From positions 42,820 through 106,819 of the forward strand of contig JAKZTE010000002.1 in NCBI GenBank assembly GCA_047517285.1: a stretch of 64,000 nucleotides of DNA. Reading direction: 5' to 3'. The notes beneath the pieces are model-generated. The model ran no database searches. It saw only the letters and a list, made by a program, of their open reading frames with translations, and was not told the DNA's origin. The position numbers and the translations under genes are program-made. This DNA comes from UBA57 sp963577725. GTDB lineage: Archaea > Thermoproteota > Nitrososphaeria > Nitrososphaerales > UBA57. This document shows positions 36,066-44,254 of the stretch, piece after piece (position 1 is the first letter of the stretch; the number at the start of each line of letters is the position of its first letter).

Positions 36066-37400
36066 TCACGGTGCAGGTTTAATAAATCCTGAATCCATTT
36101 GGTTACGTGTGATATTACGAGAACGCGTAATGACTTCTAAGGCATTTTCATAAACTTCAGACTTGTCTAATTTGATTTGAGCCACGCCCTCTTCAATAGC
36201 TTGCATTGCTACTGCTGCCGCTTCATGAGCAAACAATTCAAGTGCGTCCATCGTAGGAACGATATGAGTCTCTGAGAGGCCTGTTTTTTCCGCATAAGAA
36301 GCAATTTCATATGCGGCTGCCAAACACATTCCATCAGTAAGTTTTAGCGCTCTAACATCGAGGGCGCCTCTGAATAATCCTGGAAAACCTAATGAATTAT
36401 TAACTTGATTTGGGAAATCAGATCTGCCAGTTGCAACTATCGCAGCTCCTGCATTTTTTGCATCCCAAGGCCAGATTTCAGGTACAGGATTAGCGCATGC
36501 AAAGACAATAGGACTATCCGACATTTCTTTAATCCAAGACCCTTCAATAACCCCTGGACCAGGTTTAGACAGTGCAATACATGCATCAACATCTTGTAAA
36601 GACTCTTTTATACCACCGGCGGTTTGAGATTTATTAGTTGTTTGAGCAATATTCCATTTTATAGGATTATTCTTGAGATCTTCACGATTAAGATTAATAA
36701 TACCGCGACTATCAACTACAACAATATTATTAATATCTACGCCGGCTTTAGCTAGAAGTCGGACTAATGCAACATTAGCTGCTCCACTTCCGATTAAACT
36801 AATCTTAAGTGTATCGAATCTTTTGTTGACAAATTTTGCAGCGTTAATCATACCTGCAATAACTACAAGTGCAGTACCTTGTTGATCGTCATGCCAGACA
36901 GGAATAGGTAGAGTTTGTTGAAGTTCAGAAAGAATATCAAAACATTTTGGACTTGCAATATCCTCAAGATTAATTCCGCCAAATGTAGGGGCAATGACTT
37001 TACAAAATCGAATTATTTCATCTTTATCTTTAGTATCCAACATTATTGGCACGGCGTCAACTCCACCTAGATATTTGAAAAGTAGAGCTTTGCCTTCCAT
37101 AACAGGCAAACCGGCTTCAGGACCTATATCACCTAATCCTAAAACACGTGTGCCATCACTAACAATTGCAACAGAATTTCCCCGGTTAGTATGTTCAAAA
37201 ACTTTTTCTTTATTAATACTAATATCTTTACAAGGAGCTGCAACTCCAGGAGAATACCATATCGCAAAATCATCAAAAGAGCGAATAGAACATTTCAACA
37301 TTGTTTCGATTTTACCTTTATAAAATGGATGTAATTTTAGAGCGTCTTCTCCAGGTTTCTGGGCGGCTTTTTCTAGTTCGCTTCTATTTTTTTCGGACAA
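36066..37400 (-). CDS. NAD(P)-dependent malic enzyme
   Basis: 444 residues, matching the short prokaryotic malic enzyme without a phosphotransacetylase tail. It has KLHPFYKGKIE, IWYSPGVAAPCKDI, NRGNSVAIVSDGTRVLGLGDIGPEAGLPVMEGKALL, WHDDQQGTALV and the nucleotide loop IGSGAANVALVRLL. It converts malate to pyruvate and CO2 with reduction of NAD(P). The residues after the loop (VVVDSRGII) have an Asp at the usual NAD-specificity spot, a weak hint for NAD. ATG at 37400. It converges with the DHH gene with no gap. Confidence 0.95.
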   Translation of the reverse strand: MSEKNRSELEKAAQKPGEDALKLHPFYKGKIETMLKCSIRSFDDFAIWYSPGVAAPCKDISINKEKVFEHTNRGNSVAIVSDGTRVLGLGDIGPEAGLPVMEGKALLFKYLGGVDAVPIMLDTKDKDEIIRFCKVIAPTFGGINLEDIASPKCFDILSELQQTLPIPVWHDDQQGTALVVIAGMINAAKFVNKRFDTLKISLIGSGAANVALVRLLAKAGVDINNIVVVDSRGIINLNREDLKNNPIKWNIAQTTNKSQTAGGIKESLQDVDACIALSKPGPGVIEGSWIKEMSDSPIVFACANPVPEIWPWDAKNAGAAIVATGRSDFPNQVNNSLGFPGLFRGALDVRALKLTDGMCLAAAYEIASYAEKTGLSETHIVPTMDALELFAHEAAAVAMQAIEEGVAQIKLDKSEVYENALEVITRSRNITRNQMDSGFIKPAP

Positions 37401-37507
37401 ATCAATTAGATTAAATGTTTATGGCTTTTTATCTCTTTATGAAGTCGACTCTATAATAACAATTTAACATTATACATATAAACCGAGATGAGTATTCTCA
37501 AACTATC

Positions 37508-38530
37508 TTGAAAATAGCAATAATTGGATTAGGGGTAGCAGGTTCGTATTTATTGCATACATTAAGTAAAGAACACGAAGTACAAGGATTTGAAATGCAG
37601 AAAGCAGGAGAATTTGATGCTGTTTGCGCATGGGGGGCGGCAAAAAGCGAAATGGAAAGAATTTTTGCACGAATCAATATTGATTTCAATGATTATGTGC
37701 TTTTTAATGGTAATCATATTAACTTAGAATTAAAGGGAAAGATAAGAAAAGTGGGATGTAAAGGTCTTGTTACGTATGACAAACATCAATTAGAGTTAGA
37801 CTTGACAAAGGGTTTGAATGCCAAGTATGGAGAGAGAATAACACCAAATACATTTCCATTGGATGAATATGACCTGGTCATTGATGCTACCAGTCTACAA
37901 AGAGTGATGTTACCAAAGGTTACTGATCAACTACTTGTGCCATGTGTAGAATACATGGTAGAATATGAAAAGTTACCTTATAATGATTTTTATGTAAAGC
38001 CATTTAGTACAGCAAGCGGATATTTTTGGTATTTTCCATTAATGAAGAATACTGCATATGTAGGAGCGGGAGATTATTACCGAAAACATATGGAAGAATT
38101 AGATAGTTTCAACAAGAAACACGGTGGAAGAATAATAAAGAAAATAGGAAGGCCAATCAGATTATCATCTCCAGAAGCATGTCAGCCATTTACACAAGGT
38201 AATGTTGTTGGAGTTGGAGAGGCAATAGGTACTGTATTTCCATTGATTGGTGAAGGAATAATCCCTAGTCTTCAATGTGCTGAGATGTTACATAGAAATA
38301 TCAACGATATACCAGGATATGTGAAAGAAGTAAAAGAACATTTCAAAGTATATTCTGACGTATACAAAGTAATTAAATTAAAAATGAACAATAAACTTAG
38401 TCCATATACATTCATTAAGAATTCAGGTGCTATTTGGAGCACATATCGTACAATGAAAAAACAAGAAGAGAGATTCGGTTTAGAAGTGAGGGTCAGAGAT
38501 ATGGCCGAGATATTGCTAACTCAATTGTAA
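37508..38530 (+). CDS. Geranylgeranyl reductase family flavoprotein
   Basis: 340 residues beginning with the FAD-binding MKIAIIGLGVAGSYLL. It contains KPFSTASGYFWYFPLMKNTAYVGAG and the second FAD motif GVGEAIGTVFPLIGEGIIPSLQCAEML, both typical of archaeal digeranylgeranylglycerophospholipid reductases and related enzymes. It would saturate isoprenoid chains of membrane lipids or quinones. Start is TTG at 37508. The N-terminus lacks the usual RxGxxV cofactor motif and has 'CAWGAAKSEMER' instead, so it belongs to a divergent branch and the substrate is uncertain. Confidence 0.82.
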   Translation: MKIAIIGLGVAGSYLLHTLSKEHEVQGFEMQKAGEFDAVCAWGAAKSEMERIFARINIDFNDYVLFNGNHINLELKGKIRKVGCKGLVTYDKHQLELDLTKGLNAKYGERITPNTFPLDEYDLVIDATSLQRVMLPKVTDQLLVPCVEYMVEYEKLPYNDFYVKPFSTASGYFWYFPLMKNTAYVGAGDYYRKHMEELDSFNKKHGGRIIKKIGRPIRLSSPEACQPFTQGNVVGVGEAIGTVFPLIGEGIIPSLQCAEMLHRNINDIPGYVKEVKEHFKVYSDVYKVIKLKMNNKLSPYTFIKNSGAIWSTYRTMKKQEERFGLEVRVRDMAEILLTQL

Positions 38531-38593
38531 TCTTTATATCAAGGTAGTTTCTAGTTAAGGTGTTAGTTATGATATACGAAAAGTATTATTTAA

Positions 38594-39928
38594 TTGGTGT
38601 TAATTCAATTGCCCGAAACCATAGTAAAATATTTAGCAAAACTGAGTTTTGAGATAGACGGAGCAGTAGATAAAGCAGACATTATTGGTGCAATATTCGG
38701 CCAAACTGAAGGCCTATTTGGACCAGAAATGAATCTTAATGAGCTTCAAAAGAACTGGAAAGTAGGAAGAATAGAAATCTCAATTGAATCACAAAATGGC
38801 AAAGCCAGTGGATCGGTTAATATTCCAATGAGTACAGATATATCTACCGTTTCTCTAATTGCTGCAGCAGTGGAGCAGATTGATAAAGTAGGGCCTTGTG
38901 GTTCAAAATTTAAACTATTATCAATTGACGATGTCAGAGCAGTAAAAAGAAATGCAATTGTCGAACGTGCAAAAGAAATTTCTAGAAATTGGGCTTCAAA
39001 ATCATCTAGTGAAGGTGAAGATATGTTAAAAGATATATCAGAATCAACTGTTCAAAAAGGAAAGGTAGTGGCATACGGTAAAGATGAATGTCCAGCAGGT
39101 CCTGCTATAAACACTTCTAAGGAGATAATCGTTGTAGAAGGAAGAGCAGACGTATTGAATTTAATGAGAGTTGGAATTGAGAATACTATAGCAGTAGAAG
39201 GAACAAGTGTCCCACCAACAATCGTAGAATTAGCAAAAACAAAGAACCTATCTGCATTTCTTGATGGTGATAGAGGAGGAGATTTAATATTAAGAGAATT
39301 GAGTAGTGTTGTGAAATTAACAAAAGTATCTAGAGCAACAAGAGGAAAAGAAGTAGAAGACCTCACTCCAGTAGAATTACTAGAATGTCTAAACAAATCA
39401 GAAGAATCCGATAATACAAAAGATGGAAGCGGCGATCAAAGGCGCGATAATTATCAGAGGCGCGACAGCGGCTATCAAAGGCGCGATAATTATCAGAGGC
39501 GCGACAGCGGCTATCAAAGGCGCGATAATTATCAGAGGCGCGACAGCGGCTATCAAAGGCGCGATAATGATTCATGGAATAGAGATGAAGCCCCAGTAGA
39601 ACAGAAGAATTATTCTGAAGTTGAGGAGATTCCTGTAGAACTTGTTACTAAAGCAAAAGATATTCTAGAAGAATTAGAGGGTAGTCTAGAAGCACATCTG
39701 TATGATTCAAGTATTAATGAAGTACTGAAAGTGCCTGTAAATGAATTAGTGAAAAATCTTGAAGATAATTCAGGTTCAGAGCACCTGATATTTGATGGAA
39801 TTGTCACAGAGAGATTAATTGAGTTAGCAAATTCAAGTGGTATAAAATCAATAATCACAAACAGGATAGGAAACATAAAGAATAATAAAACTTCTTTAAA
39901 GATAATCACATTCAATCAAATAAGATAA
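38594..39928 (+). CDS. dnaG: Archaeal DnaG primase-like protein
   Basis: 444 residues. The N-terminal archaeal DnaG domain (IIGAIFGQTEGLFGPEMNLN; DDVRAVKRNAIVERAKEI) is close to the Nitrososphaerota form. The TOPRIM domain follows, with VVEGRADVLNLM and FLDGDRGGDLIL supplying the acidic metal ligands. A disordered Arg/Asp/Tyr/Gln-rich segment at residues about 277-330 contains three perfect 39-bp tandem repeats, and a helical C-terminal domain follows. Archaeal DnaG binds the exosome and can make primers. Start is TTG at 38594. Pelota follows after 2 bases, so the two are likely co-transcribed. Confidence 0.95.
   Translation: MVLIQLPETIVKYLAKLSFEIDGAVDKADIIGAIFGQTEGLFGPEMNLNELQKNWKVGRIEISIESQNGKASGSVNIPMSTDISTVSLIAAAVEQIDKVGPCGSKFKLLSIDDVRAVKRNAIVERAKEISRNWASKSSSEGEDMLKDISESTVQKGKVVAYGKDECPAGPAINTSKEIIVVEGRADVLNLMRVGIENTIAVEGTSVPPTIVELAKTKNLSAFLDGDRGGDLILRELSSVVKLTKVSRATRGKEVEDLTPVELLECLNKSEESDNTKDGSGDQRRDNYQRRDSGYQRRDNYQRRDSGYQRRDNYQRRDSGYQRRDNDSWNRDEAPVEQKNYSEVEEIPVELVTKAKDILEELEGSLEAHLYDSSINEVLKVPVNELVKNLEDNSGSEHLIFDGIVTERLIELANSSGIKSIITNRIGNIKNNKTSLKIITFNQIR
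39441..39568 (+). repeat. Three perfect 39-bp tandem repeats plus partial copy inside dnaG
   Basis: Units at 39441-39479, 39480-39518 and 39519-39557 are identical, followed by 11 bases of a fourth. Each begins GGCGCGATAATTATCAGA and encodes RRDNYQRRDSGYQ. Every copy is in frame, so copy number can change without breaking the gene. The units are far richer in GC than the surrounding gene. Perfect identity at the DNA level points to recent expansion or homogenisation. Confidence 0.97.
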
Positions 39929-39930
39929 AC

Positions 39931-40998
39931 ATGTTAATTAGTCGGCTAAGAAAGAAGCCCGCAATAGCTGTCGTAACACCTGAAAGTACAGAAGATTTAT
40001 GGATACTAAGGAGAGTTCTAAAAATCGGAGACGTAATTACTAGTCATACAAAACGAGTAATAAAAAATCAGAAAGAATTTACAAGACCGGACAAAGGAGA
40101 AAGAATAACAGTAAAATTATCTGTGCAGCTAGAGAAAATTTCAATAGATCAAGTGTTAGAAAGGATCAGAGTATCAGGAAAGATAACAGAAACGACTGAT
40201 GAGTCAATAAGTAAAGGTTCGTATCATGCAATGAACATAACATTAGGGAATTCAGTTGTGATTTCAAAGAAGATGTTTGAGGATTTTCAAATAGGATTGT
40301 TAAAAAATAGAGCTAAGGCATCAGACAGATACATAATAATCACTTTAGACAGGAGGCAAGCAGGAATAGGTCTAGTGACAGGAACCCATTTACGAGTATT
40401 TCCAGATATTTTATCAGGACTTGCTGGAAAGTTATATAAAACAAAAGTGACATATGATGGATTTTTTGATGAATTAATAAAAAATGTAACAAATATTGAC
40501 TCGAATAATACAAAGATTGTTGTAACAGGCCCAACAGAAGTAAAAAGAGCGTTTGGAAATTATATAGGGGATAAAAAATACAAAATTCATAAAAAAATTA
40601 CAATTATTGATGGGGTAGATCTAGCAGGCCAAGAAGGAGTGTACATGGCTTTAAAACACCCATCAATTAAGGAGTTTATGAAAAACTCGGAATTATCATC
40701 GGCGACTTTAGCAACTGAAGATGCAATAAATAGAATCTCTAAGAATGATAACAAGGTAGTTTATAGCTTTAAAGATGTGAAAAAAGTTGCTGAAATGGGT
40801 GCAATTGAGAAGGTAATGATATCAAGTAAAGTTTTTGAGTTAAGTGATGAAGATCAAGTAATATCATTACTCGATGGGATTGAAAAATTTAATGGTCAGA
40901 TATATCTACTAGATAGTTCGACCGAAGCAGGTAAACAAATAGATTCAGTCGGAGGAATTATTGCATCATTAAGATATCCAGTTTACAATGTAGATTGA
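39931..40998 (+). CDS. pelA: Pelota, mRNA surveillance factor
   Basis: 355 residues with the three eRF1-like domains of Pelota. The N-terminal domain includes PESTEDLWILRRVLKIGDVITSHTKR and GERITVKLSVQLEKI. A central domain includes ITLDRRQAGIGLVTG, without the GGQ loop of release factors. The C-terminal domain has TLATEDAINRI...VYSFKDVKKVAEMGAIEKVMIS. It binds the empty A site of stalled ribosomes and promotes their dissociation with aEF1A and ABCE1. Start is ATG at 39931, directly behind dnaG. Its end overlaps the convergent cutA gene by 16 bases. Confidence 0.96.
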   Translation: MLISRLRKKPAIAVVTPESTEDLWILRRVLKIGDVITSHTKRVIKNQKEFTRPDKGERITVKLSVQLEKISIDQVLERIRVSGKITETTDESISKGSYHAMNITLGNSVVISKKMFEDFQIGLLKNRAKASDRYIIITLDRRQAGIGLVTGTHLRVFPDILSGLAGKLYKTKVTYDGFFDELIKNVTNIDSNNTKIVVTGPTEVKRAFGNYIGDKKYKIHKKITIIDGVDLAGQEGVYMALKHPSIKEFMKNSELSSATLATEDAINRISKNDNKVVYSFKDVKKVAEMGAIEKVMISSKVFELSDEDQVISLLDGIEKFNGQIYLLDSSTEAGKQIDSVGGIIASLRYPVYNVD

Positions 40999-41294
40999 AT
41001 CATCCAATTAAGATACGAGTCATTGACATTATCTAATTCAAAGTCGATAATTTCAGGGATATCGTATACGTGTCGATCAGAAATGAAATCACGTAATTTA
41101 GAAATATTAGAACTAGTTGTCTTAAAGATTACAAGAAATTCATTAGAAGACTCGATAGAATTTTTCCAAGAATAAATAGAATTAACAGGCATAATGTTTG
41201 CACAAGCGGCAAATTTTTCATTTATTGCATCATGGGATATTTCTTTTGCATCTTCCAGGGTAGAGAAAGTTGAGATGAGAATAATACATTTCAT
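40983..41294 (-). CDS. cutA: CutA1 family protein
   Basis: 103 residues, the normal CutA1 length, with ISTFSTLEDAKEISHDAINEKFAACANIMPVNSIYSWKNSIESSNEFLVIFKT; the W-K-x-x-I-E-x-S-x-E pattern is diagnostic. CutA1 forms very stable trimers and is linked to divalent metal tolerance, although the mechanism is unclear. ATG at 41294 lies inside the palindrome CATAAG-TTA-CTTATG (41292-41306), which might be regulatory but could be chance. Confidence 0.93.
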   Translation of the reverse strand: MKCIILISTFSTLEDAKEISHDAINEKFAACANIMPVNSIYSWKNSIESSNEFLVIFKTTSSNISKLRDFISDRHVYDIPEIIDFELDNVNDSYLNWMIQSTL

Positions 41295-41338
41295 AAGTTA
41301 CTTATGGTTAAACTATTGGATAAACTTGATTCCGGAGA

Positions 41339-41956
41339 CTATTGAATTAATTCGAATATACCTTCACGAATAAGTTTTATTGCAACAGCTCCAATCAATA
41401 ATCCCATGATTCGTGAAATTGCTTGAGTTCCATCTTTACCTAAAAATTTCAACAGGCCTGAACCGAGTCTTATACTACACCAACATACAAAAATTGAGAT
41501 TATTATTACAAAGAATTTTAGAAATAAGCCAGACATAACGAGAACGAGGCTTATGCTACCAGGGCCTGCAAGAATTGGAATAGCAAGAGGGAATACTGCA
41601 AGATTAGTTTCAGAATTTTTGTCTAGATAATTAGTATTACGACCTAGTACATAATCAATAGAGAAAATAAGCAAGATCAAACCTCCAATTAGTTTAAGAT
41701 CATTCATAGTTATTCCAAGTAATATGAGCAAATATTCACCGAAGAATCCAAAACCAAGTAATATGAATGTAGAAATAATAACAGATTTATTAACAGTAGC
41801 AATACGTTCTTTCTTAGACAATTTACTAGTTAGAGAGGAGAAGATAGGAATATTTCCAATAGGATCCAGTATAGCAAGAAGTGTAATTAGTGATTGTAAA
41901 AAAAGTATTAGATTAATATCCGCTATAGATGTCATATATTCATAGATAGATGCCAA
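41339..41956 (-). CDS. MarC-family integral membrane protein
   Basis: 205 residues with six predicted membrane helices. It shows the MarC family pattern LITLLAILDPIGNIPIFSSLTSKLS near the N-terminus, FAIPILAGPGSISLVLVM-like AIPILAGPGSISLVL in the middle, and KFLGKDGTQAISRIMGLLIGAVAIKLIREG at the end. MarC proteins are common but of unproven function, possibly transporters. ATG at 41956, divergent from the ncsA gene with a 39-base gap. Confidence 0.92.
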   Translation of the reverse strand: MASIYEYMTSIADINLILFLQSLITLLAILDPIGNIPIFSSLTSKLSKKERIATVNKSVIISTFILLGFGFFGEYLLILLGITMNDLKLIGGLILLIFSIDYVLGRNTNYLDKNSETNLAVFPLAIPILAGPGSISLVLVMSGLFLKFFVIIISIFVCWCSIRLGSGLLKFLGKDGTQAISRIMGLLIGAVAIKLIREGIFELIQ

Positions 41957-41995
41957 TGAATAAATCTATTTAGAAGAGACAGTTAATAGAGAATT

Positions 41996-42937
41996 ATGGA
42001 TAATGTTTGTACGAAATGTTCTGGAAATCCCGTATATTTTAGAAGATACTCGGGGGAGAGATTATGTTCGGAATGTTTTTCCAGTTCAATTATTGAGAAG
42101 ACAAGAAGAACAATAAAAAAACACAAGATGTTGAAGTACGGGGAAAAGATAGCAGTAGGAGTATCAGGTGGAAAAGATAGTCTTGCATTGTTAGACATTT
42201 TAATGAAAATGCAAAGAGAAAATGAATATGAATTAGTTGCAATAACAATTGACGAAGGAATTAAAGATTACAGGGAAGAGGCGGTTGATCTTGCAATAAA
42301 AGCGTGTGAAAAATACGATGTAGAACATGTTAATATGTCATTTAGAGAATTATTTGGATTTACACTAGATAATGTTTTAGAGAATAGAAACGATGTTAGA
42401 AATACGTCTTGTTCGATTTGTGGTCCATTAAGAAGGAGAGGAATTGAATTGGCTGCAAAAAAAATTGGGATAAATACTATAGCGACAGGTCATAATCTTG
42501 ATGATATGTTGCAAACTTTTATGATAAATCTACTAAGTGGAGATGTTTATAGAATTAAACAATCAAAACCGTATTCAATGCCAAAAGAGGGCTTTGAATT
42601 TAAGAAGATTAAGCCATTTATGGAGATTTATGAAAATGAAATTGCATTTTATAGTTTCCAGAACAACTTACCATTCCAATCAACAGATTGTCCACACATG
42701 AATGAAAATATTAGAAATGAATTAAGAGACGTAGTAAATAATCTTGAGAAGAATCATCCGGGAATCAAATTTAGTTTAATGAAATCGATGGAAGACATAA
42801 CAGAGAACATTGAACTAAAACCAAAGAAATTAGTTACATGTTTGGGATGTGGAAATAGTTCGTCGAGCAATCCTTGTAGTGTATGTAAAACAATTAGTTT
42901 GTCAGAAAAACTAACAGGATCAACTCATAATCAATAA
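41996..42937 (+). CDS. ncsA: tRNA U34 2-thiolation enzyme, NcsA/Ctu1-like (TtcA family)
   Basis: 313 residues. An N-terminal zinc site (C5, C8, C24, C27) is followed by the PP-loop GVSGGKDS (55-62), which activates tRNA with ATP. Then come the conserved SCSICGPLRRRG (C138 and C141) and STDCPHM, whose cysteines bind the Fe-S cluster. A C-terminal zinc site CLGCGNSSSSNPCSVC completes the NcsA/Ctu1 architecture. It adds sulfur to the wobble uridine of Lys, Glu and Gln tRNAs. Sulfur supply may involve ubiquitin-like or TusA-like carriers. ATG at 41996. Confidence 0.93.
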   Translation: MDNVCTKCSGNPVYFRRYSGERLCSECFSSSIIEKTRRTIKKHKMLKYGEKIAVGVSGGKDSLALLDILMKMQRENEYELVAITIDEGIKDYREEAVDLAIKACEKYDVEHVNMSFRELFGFTLDNVLENRNDVRNTSCSICGPLRRRGIELAAKKIGINTIATGHNLDDMLQTFMINLLSGDVYRIKQSKPYSMPKEGFEFKKIKPFMEIYENEIAFYSFQNNLPFQSTDCPHMNENIRNELRDVVNNLEKNHPGIKFSLMKSMEDITENIELKPKKLVTCLGCGNSSSSNPCSVCKTISLSEKLTGSTHNQ

Positions 42938-42948
42938 TACTAGTACTA

Positions 42949-42965
42949 AGTAACAATTTGTTACT
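42949..42965. promoter_or_regulatory. Perfect 17-bp palindrome, candidate operator
   Basis: AGTAACAA-T-TTGTTACT has 8-base arms that match perfectly around one central base. It sits 11 bases after the ncsA stop and about 16 bases upstream of the TATA-like box of the winged-helix regulator gene. This position suits a dimeric winged-helix protein, possibly the neighbouring regulator itself. It lacks a T tract, so a terminator is less likely. Confidence 0.5.
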
Positions 42966-42980
42966 AACTTCCATAGGGAG

Positions 42981-42990
42981 AGTTTTATAT
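42981..42990 (+). promoter_or_regulatory. Candidate TATA box of the regulator gene
   Basis: AGTTTTATAT lies about 27 bases before the ATG at 43013, the spacing expected for a leaderless archaeal transcript. Judged by position and composition only. Confidence 0.55.
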
Positions 42991-43012
42991 CAGAAATCCC
43001 TAATTAATCTGA

Positions 43013-43696
43013 ATGAGTGATAATAATCAAGAAATAGGAAAATTATTGGATCTTTTAGGCAATAATACTAGGCGAAGAATATTAGAGTCGCTGACTAATG
43101 AACCCAAGTATTTTATACAATTATCAAAAGAGATAGGGGTTAGTCAACAAGCAGTTCTAAAACATTTATTTTTACTAGAGAATTTTGGCCTTATTGAATC
43201 ATTCAAAGCAAAGAGTAGTTTAGCTGCGCCGGATAGGAAATATTTTCAATTGAATAGATCAGTTTATTTGAGTATTGGAATAACAGGGAATTCCATGGAG
43301 ATTAAAATGGAGAATATTAAAGGTCCAAATAAAATCAGATCGAAAAATAATATGGCGATTGAAAACAGGGAGGGGTCTATTAAAAAGGACAAAGAGATGT
43401 CAGGTATTTTGAAGAACGCTAAACACAAACTAGAAATTCTTGCAAAGAGAATGCAAGAATTAGAAGATGAGAAAATAGATCTACTGAAAGAAAAACAGAT
43501 GATATTAGAGATTACACATCAAGTGATAAGAGAGTCGTTAAAAGAAGATTTAGCTAGAAGAATATTATATTCAAACTTAAATTCAAGAGAGGTAACAGAT
43601 ATAGAAGAATTGTCCGAGATATTAAACACTCGGGAAAAAGAGATTAAGATTATCGTAAAGAGTTTAGAAGATAGATTTTCAGTAGATTTGATTTAA
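43013..43696 (+). CDS. ArsR-like winged-helix transcriptional regulator with coiled-coil tail
   Basis: 227 residues. The N-terminal ~80 residues form a winged helix: LLGNNTRRRILESLTNEPKYFIQLSKEIGVSQQAVLKHLFLLENFGLIES, then APDRKYFQLNRSVYLSIGI. This is the archaeal ArsR/HTH_20 pattern. A basic linker leads to a coiled coil at about 135-175 (KLEILAKRMQELEDEKIDLLKEKQMI) and a second small helical domain that might be another winged helix (DIEELSEILNTREKEIKIIVKSL). No metal-binding cysteine pair is seen, so it is not a classical metal sensor. A palindrome and TATA box just upstream suggest autoregulation. Confidence 0.85.
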   Translation: MSDNNQEIGKLLDLLGNNTRRRILESLTNEPKYFIQLSKEIGVSQQAVLKHLFLLENFGLIESFKAKSSLAAPDRKYFQLNRSVYLSIGITGNSMEIKMENIKGPNKIRSKNNMAIENREGSIKKDKEMSGILKNAKHKLEILAKRMQELEDEKIDLLKEKQMILEITHQVIRESLKEDLARRILYSNLNSREVTDIEELSEILNTREKEIKIIVKSLEDRFSVDLI

Positions 43697-43697
43697 T

Positions 43698-44195
43698 TTA
43701 CTGATTAATTGGAGATACTGTAATAGAAGTATATCCAGGAAGTTTTGAAGAAGCAGTTTTTAATGCGCGTTTAGCTTCTGGAATATGTTTTTCATACGTT
43801 CGAATTTCGTAAATAACTGATCCGATATTAACACGTGCAGCGTGACCCATAGGTTTGCCATATGCATGTCTCATGCCTTCTTGGAGCCTATCAGCACCTG
43901 CAGCGGCAATCATTTTATTCTCACTAATAATAGTATGAGGGTAGAGTTTAACAGATAATTGATAACTAGTTTCAGGAACAACTTTGTTCATTTTTTTATT
44001 AGCGCCAACTCGTGCTGCTTCAAGGGCATTATCACGAATCTGACATTTTTCTTTGGCGACTAACTGAATTTTTACTTCATAATCAGAATTACGAGCGCCT
44101 GTTTGAAAACGTGCAATCCTTACATTAGGAGTGCCAGGAGCGTATTTTTTACTCAAAGGCATGCCGTTTGGAACCCGATAATTTGCACCGTGCAT
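43698..44195 (-). CDS. rpl10e: Ribosomal protein L10e (uL16)
   Basis: 165 residues from ATG 44195. The longer open frame upstream is not conserved and overlaps the next gene. Motifs are HGANYRVPNGMPLSKKYAPGTPNVRIARFQTG, ALEAARVGANKK, YPHTIISENKMIAAAGADRLQEGMRHAYGKPMGHAARVNIG and a C-terminal TSITVSPINQ. L10e is the archaeal and eukaryotic uL16 that lies near the peptidyl-transferase centre and helps subunit maturation. It is a lone ribosomal gene, convergent to the regulator gene with a 1-base gap. Confidence 0.95.
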   Translation of the reverse strand: MHGANYRVPNGMPLSKKYAPGTPNVRIARFQTGARNSDYEVKIQLVAKEKCQIRDNALEAARVGANKKMNKVVPETSYQLSVKLYPHTIISENKMIAAAGADRLQEGMRHAYGKPMGHAARVNIGSVIYEIRTYEKHIPEAKRALKTASSKLPGYTSITVSPINQ

Positions 44196-44254
44196 TATAT
44201 GATATTCAAGATTAAAGATATAATTAAGTGTGTTTAAACAATTGGGAATGCAAG

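Noticed and set aside
39441..39568. Possible CRISPR-like array
   Set aside because: The repeats are directly adjacent with no spacers, are in frame within dnaG, and have no cas genes nearby.
39363..39575. Minus-strand frame with repeated SDNYRAFDSRCRA
   Set aside because: Antisense reading of the dnaG tandem repeat; the plus frame lies in the conserved DnaG protein.
41292..41306. CATAAG-TTA-CTTATG palindrome over the cutA start
   Set aside because: Six-base arms in AT-rich DNA can arise by chance and no regulator or second copy is visible here.
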